Below, piece by piece: positions 7,258-13,275 of a stretch of DNA of 13,275 bases (the first letter of the stretch is position 1; each line of letters begins with the position of its first letter). A model generated the notes under the pieces. That model had not been told where the DNA came from, did no database searches, and saw only the letters and a program-made list of their open reading frames with translations. This DNA is from an uncultured Eubacteriales bacterium. Its GTDB lineage: Bacteria > Bacillota > Clostridia > Oscillospirales > CAG-272. The translations under genes and the position numbers were made by a program. Location of the stretch: NCBI GenBank assembly GCA_900550625.1, contig URSW01000028.1, forward strand, positions 1-13,275, in the 5' to 3' direction.

Positions 7258-7273
7258 GGAATTTTTAAATTCC
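7258..7273. promoter_or_regulatory. 16-bp palindrome just upstream of the iscS promoter, candidate operator
   Basis: GGAATTT-TT-AAATTCC is a perfect 7-bp inverted repeat ending 3 nt before the -35 box of the iscS promoter. A site here is suitably placed for the Rrf2 regulator encoded immediately upstream. It does not clearly resemble the proteobacterial IscR type 1 site, so the link is inference. Confidence 0.45.
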
Positions 7274-7276
7274 TAC

Positions 7277-7305
7277 TTGACAAATCGGAATTCACCTGAT
7301 ATAAT
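7277..7305 (+). promoter_or_regulatory. Consensus SigA promoter of iscS-iscU
   Basis: Perfect TTGACA (7277-7282) and perfect TATAAT (7300-7305) with a 17-nt spacer, plus an extended TG element one nt before the -10 box. A promoter this strong makes sense if it is held down by a repressor. The transcript would have a leader of about 70 nt before the ATG at 7384. Confidence 0.92.
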
Positions 7306-7383
7306 CATAGCGAAAAGATAGGAAATAAAAATTCTGCGGAAAATTATGAGAAAGGATCGCGTAAAGTGCGAGGTACAAAAGCC

Positions 7384-8574
7384 ATGAAAAAGATTTACGC
7401 CGACTGCGCGGCAACAACGAAAATATCGGACAAGGCGAAAGAGGCAATGCTTTCGGCATTTGAAATATACGGAAATCCGTCGAGCCTTCACACGTTCGGA
7501 GTGGAAGCGGCGAGACTTCTCACCGCATCGCGTGAGAAGATCGCCGAGCTTATCGGCGCGGATCCCGGAGAAATATACTTTACCTCAGGAGGAAGCGAAA
7601 GCGACAATCAGGCGCTGTTTACGATAGGCGCCGAAGGAAAGAAAAAATCGAAGAACCGCGTTATTTCGACGACGGTCGAGCACCATGCGATACTCCATAC
7701 GATGGACAGGCTCAAACGCGGCGGATTCGATACCGTGCTTTGTGAGACCGACCGCAGCGGAAGCGTCGAACCGAAGGATATCGAAGCGCTTATAAACGAC
7801 GATTGCGCCGGAATAAGCGTTATGTATGCGAATAACGAGATCGGCACGATCGAACCGATTCAGGAGATCGCGGGCATAGCCGCAGAGCATAAGGTGCTTT
7901 TCCACACCGACGCCGTTCAGGCGGCGGGACAGCTCCCGATAAACGTCCACCGCGATAAGATCGATATGCTTTCGATGTCGGCGCACAAATTCCACGGACC
8001 GCGCGGCATCGGCGTGCTGTATGTTCGCCGCGGAATCCGTCCGTATACACTGATCTCAGGCGGCGCGCAGGAGAAGGGACGCCGCGCGGGAACGGAAAAC
8101 CTTCCCGCGATCGCCGGAATGGCGGCGGCTCTCGAAGATGCGGTATCCGGAATGGAGGAGCGCGGGCGCACCATGACCGCACTGCGCGAAAGACTTATCG
8201 CGGGACTTTCGAAAATCCCGTACAGCTTCCTCAACGGAGAGCGCGAAAAGCGCCTGCCCGGCAACGTAAGCTTCTGCTTCGAGGGAATCGAAGGTGAAAG
8301 TCTTCTCCTTCACCTCGACTTCAAGGGCATCGCGGCATCCTCGGGATCGGCGTGCACCTCGGGATCGCTTGACCCGAGTCATGTGCTCCTTGCGTGCGGT
8401 CTGCCTCACGAGATAGCACACGGATCGCTCCGCCTGACGATCTCCGCCGACAATACCGCGGAGGAGATGGACTATATTTCCGCAGCGACCGCGGAGACCG
8501 TTTCGCTTCTCAGATCGATGTCCCCCGTTTGGGATAGGCTCGAGCGCGGTGAGCTCGCTCATTTTGAAAGATAA
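7384..8574 (+). CDS. iscS: Cysteine desulfurase IscS/NifS
   Basis: PLP enzyme that converts L-cysteine to L-alanine and passes the sulfur as a persulfide to the IscU scaffold and to tRNA thiolation enzymes; 396 residues from this start. Key residues in order: VEHHA with the PLP-stacking His (about 100), HTDAVQ with the Asp that contacts the pyridine nitrogen (about 176), SAHKFHGPRG with the PLP lysine (about K202), and SGSACTSGSLDPSHV with the active-site Cys (about C324). Spacing agrees with E. coli IscS (H104, K206, C328). I prefer the ATG at 7384 (KKIYADCAATT follows) over an in-frame GTG at 7366, since the family begins here; the GTG would add six residues. The usual DNAATT motif reads DCAATT. 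Eighteen nt separate it from iscU. Confidence 0.95.
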   Translation: MKKIYADCAATTKISDKAKEAMLSAFEIYGNPSSLHTFGVEAARLLTASREKIAELIGADPGEIYFTSGGSESDNQALFTIGAEGKKKSKNRVISTTVEHHAILHTMDRLKRGGFDTVLCETDRSGSVEPKDIEALINDDCAGISVMYANNEIGTIEPIQEIAGIAAEHKVLFHTDAVQAAGQLPINVHRDKIDMLSMSAHKFHGPRGIGVLYVRRGIRPYTLISGGAQEKGRRAGTENLPAIAGMAAALEDAVSGMEERGRTMTALRERLIAGLSKIPYSFLNGEREKRLPGNVSFCFEGIEGESLLLHLDFKGIAASSGSACTSGSLDPSHVLLACGLPHEIAHGSLRLTISADNTAEEMDYISAATAETVSLLRSMSPVWDRLERGELAHFER

Positions 8575-8592
8575 AAGGAAAGGAAAGATACC

Positions 8593-8967
8593 ATGGAATA
8601 TTCTGAAAAAGTACTCGACCATTTCACTCATCCGAGAAATGTGGGAAAAATCGATGATGCGGACGGCGTCGGCGAAGTCGGCAACGCCAAATGCGGCGAT
8701 ATAATGAAGATGTATATAAAGGTTAAGGACGGAATCATCACCGACGTGAAGTTCAATACCTTCGGCTGTGCTTCGGCGATAGCCGCAAGCTCGCTTGCAA
8801 CGGAGCTTATCAAGGGTAAACCCCTCGACTACGCAATGGGCGTTACGAATAAGCAGGTCGTAGATGAGCTCGGAGGACTTCCGGAGCACAAGATCCACTG
8901 CTCCGTGCTCGCCGAAGAGGCGATACGCGCGGCGATCGAGGATTACCGCAGCAAGCACTCGTCATAA
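8593..8967 (+). CDS. iscU: Fe-S cluster scaffold protein IscU (NifU N-terminal type)
   Basis: Scaffold on which [2Fe-2S] clusters are built from IscS sulfur; 124 residues. The three cluster cysteines are C34 (in NAKCGD, with D36), C59 (in FGCASA) and C103 (in KIHCSVLAEEA). The E. coli chaperone motif LPPVK is LPEHK here, and no hscA/hscB is nearby, in line with a minimal clostridial system. A purine-rich ribosome binding site (AAGGAAAGGAAAG) precedes the ATG. It forms a two-gene operon with iscS and ends at tandem terminators. Confidence 0.95.
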   Translation: MEYSEKVLDHFTHPRNVGKIDDADGVGEVGNAKCGDIMKMYIKVKDGIITDVKFNTFGCASAIAASSLATELIKGKPLDYAMGVTNKQVVDELGGLPEHKIHCSVLAEEAIRAAIEDYRSKHSS

Positions 8968-8992
8968 GGTCGGGTGAAAAAAGAGATACGTC

Positions 8993-9013
8993 ACCGTGAG
9001 CACTCACGGTTTT
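8993..9013 (+). terminator. First terminator after iscU
   Basis: ACCGTGA (8993-8999) pairs with TCACGGT (9004-9010) across a four-base loop and is followed by TTT. The T-run is short, so it may be leaky; a stronger terminator follows. Confidence 0.6.
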
Positions 9014-9037
9014 ACGGAATCGAAAATATAAAACCGT

Positions 9038-9089
9038 CGAAAGAGCCTCGGTCTGCGTGATGCAGGCATCGGGCTCTTTCGTTTTTATT
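9038..9089 (+). terminator. Second, strong terminator after iscU
   Basis: CGAAAGAGCC (9038-9047) pairs perfectly with GGCTCTTTCG (9072-9081), with an inner CTGC/GCAG stem, and is followed by TTTTTATTT. This is the main stop of the iscSU transcript. Confidence 0.9.
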
Positions 9090-9297
9090 TGACGTGCTTA
9101 TGCCGACATCTTTTGCCGATCTTCCGCCGTGTGTCCGTGCCGCGTGAAAATCAAACTGCCGCGGCATTTCTTTGCCTTACGCTTTGTTGCCGCAGTATCA
9201 CGATTCGGTGCGCCGACGGAACGAACTCCGATGACCGTAAAGCGGGGCTTTCGCGCTCCGCACGAACCTTTCTGCAAATGAGCGATTTTCGGAAAAC
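9090..9297. other. Gene-free stretch between convergent operons
   Basis: Between the iscSU terminators and the ftsH terminator I find no credible coding region. The only notable structure is a TGCCGCG (9138-9144) / CGCGGCA (9160-9166) inverted repeat followed by TTTCTTTG, a weak terminator-like hairpin with a long loop. Confidence 0.4.
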
Positions 9298-9358
9298 AAA
9301 AAGGCTGCCTTTTTCGGATATCCGAACCTTCGGATTTCGCTTAAAGACAGCCTTTTTT
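9298..9358 (-). terminator. Terminator of the tilS-hpt-ftsH unit (bidirectional form)
   Basis: AAAAAGGCTGCCTTT (9298-9312) pairs with AAAGACAGCCTTTTTT (9343-9358) with one wobble, around an inner ATCCGAA/TTCGGAT stem. On the minus strand it ends in TTTTTGTTTT, about 25 nt beyond the ftsH stop codon. It also has T-runs on the plus strand and could act in both directions. Confidence 0.88.
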
Positions 9359-9382
9359 ATTTGTTGATAAATTGCGGCAGGA

Positions 9383-11562
9383 TCAGTTTTCGCCGCCGTT
9401 TGAGGAATTGCTTCCGCTGTTGTTTCCTTCTCCTCCGCTGCCTTTGCCCGTACCGTCGGCGCCGCCTGCACCCGTGCCGTTTCCGCTTCCGTGGTTCATG
9501 TCGGTCGGCGGTTCGGGGTATATCCACGGATTCGGCGGAACGGGACCGTTTGATCCGTTTCGTCGCGCCTGCGCTTCTTCCTTGCGCTTACGCTCTTCCT
9601 CGCGCAATCTTTCCTTTTCGCGTATGCGCTCGGCGCGCGCCGCATTTTCTGCATCGCTTATTCTCTTGCGCTCCGCGACCATCTCCTCAAGCTGCTCGAT
9701 CGTGGGATCGCCGTCCATAACTTCGATGAACTGACGGTCGTCCATGACTTCGTTCTTTACGAGATATTCCGCAATGAAGTCCATCTTTTCTCTGTGCTCG
9801 CGGAGGATCCTTTCGGCGCGCTCATACTCCTCGGTGATGATCCGCTTGATCTCTTTGTCGATGAGAGCGGCGGTCTCCTCTGAATAGTTTTTGTCAGAAT
9901 TGAAGTCGCGTCCGAGAAATACCTCGTCGCTCGAATGCTCCGAACCGTAGAGTATCGGACCGAGCTTGTCGCTCATGCCGTACTTCATTACCATGTTGCG
10001 CGCGATCTGCGTTGCACGCTGAATGTCGTTTGATGCGCCGCCCGAGATATCGTCAAAGACGATCTTTTCGGCGACACGTCCGCCGAGCAGCTCACAGATC
10101 TCCTCTTTCATTCCTTCGCGGTATACGCTGTATTTGTCTTCCGTCGGAGGATTGAGAGTATATCCGAGTGCGCGTCCGCTCGGGATGATCGAGATCTGAC
10201 GCACCGGATCAAGCGAGGGAAGAACATGCGCAAGTATCGCGTGACCCGCTTCATGATAAGCGGTCTTTCGTTTTTCCTCGGGTTTGATGCGGTTGTTTTT
10301 CTTCGGCATGCCGACGATGACCTTTATCGACGCCTCTTCAATATCGTTGTTTCCGATAAGGGTTTTGCCCTTGCGCGCCGCAAGCAGTGCGGCTTCGTTG
10401 AGCAGGTTTGCAAGATCTGCACCGGTGAAGCCGACCGTTGTCTGTGCTATGCGGGAGAGATCGACATCTGCTTCAAAGGGCTTGTTTTTTGCATGTACCT
10501 TCAGTATTTCTTCACGCCCCTTGAGATCGGGATAGTTTACGGTGATCTGACGGTCAAAGCGTCCCGGACGCAGCAGCGCCGGGTCAAGGATATCGCGCCG
10601 GTTGGTCGCCGCGATGATAATTACCCCGGAGTTGGAGCCGAAGCCGTCCATTTCGACGAGAAGCTGGTTGAGGGTTTGTTCACGCTCATCGTGTCCGCCG
10701 CCGAGACCTGCGCCGCGGTGACGTCCCACTGCGTCGATCTCGTCGATGAATATTATCGACGCGGGATTCTTGCGCGCCGTCTCGAAGAGGTCACGCACTC
10801 TGGATGCACCGACACCGACATACATTTCAACGAAATCCGAACCGGATATGGAGTAGAACGGTACACCCGCCTCGCCCGCGACCGCCTTCGCAAGAAGAGT
10901 TTTACCCGTTCCGGGAGGACCCATGAGGAGTACACCGTGCGGAATCTTTGCGCCGAGCTTCGTAAAGAACGAGGGATCTCGCAGGAATTCGACGATCTCT
11001 TCAAGCTCGGCTTTTTCTTCATCGGCTCCCCCGCCACATCCTTGAAATAAACCTTGTCCTTGTCCGGCACGTTTGCCTTTGCGCGTGCCTTGCCGAATGA
11101 GCCGGGCTTTCCCGCGCCGCCTCCGGACGCCTGCTTCATAACAAAGAACCAGATCGCAACAAATCCGACGAGGACGAGCACATAGGGCAGATACCTGAGC
11201 CATACCGGAGGCTCATAGGGCTTCGGATAATCGCATTTCTCGATGACTCCGCTGTCCAGCTGCTCGTCGATAAGATCGCCCATGTTGTTTACGAACAGAG
11301 CAAGCGAAATGTCGCCGAGCTCATATTTGACTTCCTTCGTTTTGTCCGTCAGATTTCCGCTTTCGTCCGTCTGACGTATTTCCATCGTGAGAGTTGCGTC
11401 CTTGATGACGAATGACTTGACCTGCTCTTTTACGAAATATGCGCGGATGTCGCTGTACAGAATCTCCTCACTCGGGATAGTGTTCCAAAGCGACGCAGTT
11501 GCAAGTATTATCACACCTATCAGCACGACGTAGATAAGGACTATCTTAAGATTGCTCTTCAT
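9383..11562 (-). CDS. ftsH: ATP-dependent membrane zinc metalloprotease FtsH, apparent frameshift near 11030
   Basis: Membrane AAA+ protease for quality control of membrane and short-lived cytosolic proteins. The N-terminal part reads from ATG 11562 (GGAGG five nt upstream): TM1 about residues 7-26, an extracytoplasmic domain, TM2 about 123-142, then VYFKDVAG. After a G5 run the protein continues in the -1 frame as ADEEKAELEEIVEFL; removing two G or adding one G joins them into about 725 residues. Further motifs: Walker A GPPGTGKT (about 214-221), Walker B IIFIDEIDA, pore loop FVEMYVGVGASR, SRH ATNRRDILDPALLRPGRFD, zinc site HEAGH (about 436-440) and the third ligand Asp in GASNDI (about 512). 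The last 85 or so residues are an Arg/Glu-rich helix, a Pro-rich link and a Gly/Asn/Ser-rich tail, which is unusual. It follows hpt by 34 nt. Because ftsH is normally important for viability, a sequence error is the likeliest reason for the break. Confidence 0.92.
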
Positions 11563-11596
11563 TCATTCCTCCAATGGTGTTGTTATACAGTAAGTT

Positions 11597-12160
11597 TTAT
11601 TTTTCGTATATCTCCGGTCTCAGAACTCCGACATAGGGGAGAGAACGGTATCTTTCATTGTAATCGAGACCGTAACCGACTACAAATTCATCCGGAATTT
11701 CCGCTCCGATGTAGTCCGGAGTGAAATCCACCTCGCGGCGCGAAGGCTTGTCGAGCATGGTGCAGGTCTTTACGGATTTTGCACCGTTTATCCGCAGATA
11801 TTCCGCAAGATATGCAAGAGTGCGTCCGCTGTCTATGATGTCCTCCACAACAAGGATATCGCAGTCGGCGAGATCGCTTCTGTTGAGATCGAGAATGATA
11901 TTGACGCGGCCGGACGACTTTGTACCGGCTCCGTATGACGAGACCTTCATGAAATCGATCTCGGCGGGTATGGAAAGCGCTTTCATGAGGTCTCCCGTAA
12001 ATACGACGCTGCCTTTCAGAATGCAGAGAAGCAGAAGCTTTGAATCCTCTGCGGCATAGTCGCGGTCAATCTCCGCGGCGATCCTCTTGACGATCGTTTG
12101 TATTTCGCTGTCCGAAAGGAGTACCCTTTCTATGTCCCTGTCCATAAGTGTCTTGTGCAT
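11597..12160 (-). CDS. hpt: Hypoxanthine(-guanine) phosphoribosyltransferase
   Basis: Purine salvage enzyme that makes IMP (and GMP) from hypoxanthine (guanine) and PRPP; 187 residues, normal length. Visible motifs are LKGS (48-51), the flexible-loop SSYGAGTKSSG (about 74-84), the PRPP-binding loop VVEDIIDSGRTL (104-115), the base-specificity region KPSRREVDF (about 138-146) and DEFVVGYGLDYNERYR (157-172). The ATG at 12160 has AAAGG about nine nt upstream; a second in-frame ATG at codon 6 lacks one. It sits between tilS and ftsH, an order conserved across Firmicutes. Confidence 0.95.
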   Translation of the reverse strand: MHKTLMDRDIERVLLSDSEIQTIVKRIAAEIDRDYAAEDSKLLLLCILKGSVVFTGDLMKALSIPAEIDFMKVSSYGAGTKSSGRVNIILDLNRSDLADCDILVVEDIIDSGRTLAYLAEYLRINGAKSVKTCTMLDKPSRREVDFTPDYIGAEIPDEFVVGYGLDYNERYRSLPYVGVLRPEIYEK

Positions 12161-12238
12161 TTTACGGTACCTTTCTTTTATTTTATGATTCGGATGCGTG
12201 TTTTACACTTCCGCTGAGCATTATTTTCGTATAAAACG

Positions 12239-13275
12239 CTATTTCCAATAGGAAATGCGCACGGATTTTCCGCTCCCGTCCTTCATTCCGTCGCGCACGG
12301 CGATCCCGGGTATGTAAAATATGCCGTCCGCATCGCAGAAAACGGGGATGCTGTCTCTGTCTGCGGCGTGCGCCGCATTAAGGAGTTTTTTTACCTTTTT
12401 CGTCATTTTCCCGGACACTATTTTGTCTCCGGGAAGGCGGTTTCTGATGAAAATAGCTTCATTAATTTTATCAAAGTTAATTGATGTATGTATAGATATT
12501 TTGTAAATATTTTTGCCGGGAGGAGAAATCGGACAGGGAAGATACGGGTCGGAAAGTGCGATCGCGAACCCCTGCCCGGGAAAATCGAAGAAATCGCAGC
12601 CGCCCGAAAAAACAAGCTTTTCACAGAACGGTGCCGTTTCTTTTTTTTCGGTGGGAGCGAAGGCAATATTTCCGTCCGATATGTACATCGAGACCCCCGC
12701 CGGAAGCGAGACTTCGGAGCGCTTTCCTTCGCGGATGAGACGCATGCATTCTTCGACCTGTGACGATCTCAGATCGGTGCGCTCGCCGCGCGCCTCCGAA
12801 TACATGAGCATCACCGCGCGGGAAAGCACGGGATCGGGAAGCGCGGCGATATCGGAAACGGGAGTCGATGTCCTGCCCCCTGCCGCCTTCTGCGCTTCGG
12901 AGAAAAGATATTCGTCGTCGCGGCGGACGAGAAGAGACGCGGAGTATGCCGCGCGTTCGCATGCGGGAGACACGGTGCGCAGTATCGGTATCACCTGCGT
13001 GCGGATCTTATTTCTTGTGTAGGATGTATCTGCATTGGTCGAATCCGTGACAAAGCTTTCGCCGCGGCTTCTCATGAAATCGCGGATTTCCTCCGAAGAG
13101 AGCGGGAGCATCGGCCGGACGATGTATCCTCTCCTCGGGGCGATTCCCGAAAGTCCGTGGGCGCCGCTTCCGCGTATCAGATTGAATATCAGCGTTTCGA
13201 GATTGTCATCCGCATTGTGAGCCGTGGCGAAAAGAACGTCCTTCTTTCCTTCCGCGATGGGAGCATACATACTGT
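12239..13275 (-). CDS. tilS: tRNA(Ile)-lysidine synthase TilS, N-terminus off the right edge
   Basis: Modifies C34 of the CAU-anticodon tRNA-Ile to lysidine, so that it reads AUA. The ATP-loop SGGxDS and the true start lie beyond the window; about 345 residues are visible and open to the edge. Present are the N-type ATPase helix ATAHNADDNLETLIFNLIRG, the IVRPMLPLS and FVTDSTNADTSYTRNKIR blocks that bind substrate, the TilS substrate-binding middle region, and the C-terminal domain with FIRNRLPGDKI, KKVKKLLNAAH and a final FYIPGIAVRDGMK. An unusually AT-rich patch (about 12445-12515) encodes the linker before the C-terminal domain. It is 78 nt upstream of hpt. Confidence 0.95.
   Translation of the reverse strand, partial: SMYAPIAEGKKDVLFATAHNADDNLETLIFNLIRGSGAHGLSGIAPRRGYIVRPMLPLSSEEIRDFMRSRGESFVTDSTNADTSYTRNKIRTQVIPILRTVSPACERAAYSASLLVRRDDEYLFSEAQKAAGGRTSTPVSDIAALPDPVLSRAVMLMYSEARGERTDLRSSQVEECMRLIREGKRSEVSLPAGVSMYISDGNIAFAPTEKKETAPFCEKLVFSGGCDFFDFPGQGFAIALSDPYLPCPISPPGKNIYKISIHTSINFDKINEAIFIRNRLPGDKIVSGKMTKKVKKLLNAAHAADRDSIPVFCDADGIFYIPGIAVRDGMKDGSGKSVRISYWK

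Noticed and set aside
8056..8958. 300-codon open frame antisense to iscS and iscU
   Set aside because: It spans two well-supported sense genes and their gap, has no initiation signal and no recognisable domain.
11027..11036. Programmed -1 ribosomal frameshifting in ftsH
   Set aside because: The G5 run is not a proper X XXY YYZ slippery site for the codons in frame, and I know of no recoding in ftsH; sequence error in a homopolymer is simpler.
10226..11050. 274-codon plus-strand open frame opposite ftsH
   Set aside because: Antisense shadow of the AAA domain; no ribosome binding site or family resemblance.
1..13275. CRISPR array, insertion sequence, tRNA or rRNA genes, phage or defence genes
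   Set aside because: Looked for on both strands; no regularly spaced repeats, transposase motifs, terminal inverted repeats with target duplications, or cloverleaf/rRNA signatures were seen.

Overview
The window looks like chromosomal DNA of an anaerobic, low-oxygen-adapted Firmicute of the class Clostridia, probably a moderately high-GC gut lineage (Oscillospiraceae/Christensenellales-like). The evidence is the tilS-hpt-ftsH order typical of Firmicutes, an O2-sensitive Fe(II) uptake system (FeoAB), a short Firmicutes-type IscS/IscU pair without HscA/HscB, a membrane-anchored DacA/DacF-type carboxypeptidase, and Firmicutes-like SigA promoters and ribosome binding sites. The taxonomic call is inference; no rRNA is present.

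Layout, left to right. (1) 1-2131, ferrous iron uptake: feoB (cut by the left edge) and feoA on the minus strand, divergent from a DtxR/MntR-like metalloregulator on the plus strand. A perfect 15-bp palindrome lies between them. (2) 2252-4629, minus strand: a large glycoside-hydrolase-like protein of a family I cannot name. It is broken by an apparent 1-nt frameshift located exactly inside a perfect hairpin. (3) 4885-6012, plus strand: a D-Ala-D-Ala carboxypeptidase with a very good promoter, divergent from gene 2. (4) 6013-7254, plus strand: a 350-nt gene-free, possibly structured leader, then a two-CBS-domain protein and a Rrf2/IscR-type Fe-S regulator, closed by a strong terminator. (5) 7258-9089, plus strand: a palindrome, a consensus promoter (TTGACA-17-TATAAT), iscS, iscU and tandem terminators. 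(6) 9298-13275, minus strand: tilS (N-terminus off the right edge), hpt and ftsH, ending at a strong terminator. FtsH has an apparent frameshift in a G5 run at the start of its AAA domain.

How the parts fit: regions 1, 4 and 5 share an iron theme. Fe(II) import is probably repressed by the adjacent metalloregulator, and the Fe-S assembly pair iscSU is probably controlled by the adjacent Rrf2 protein. The rest is housekeeping: cell-wall trimming, tRNA-Ile lysidine synthesis, purine salvage and membrane proteolysis. I do not see a clear new multi-gene system such as a defence island, CRISPR array, mobile element or biosynthetic cluster. The points most worth a second look are the two same-sense frameshifts, the candidate operators, the ATG-less regulator, the leader before the CBS-Rrf2 pair, and the unnamed hydrolase family.
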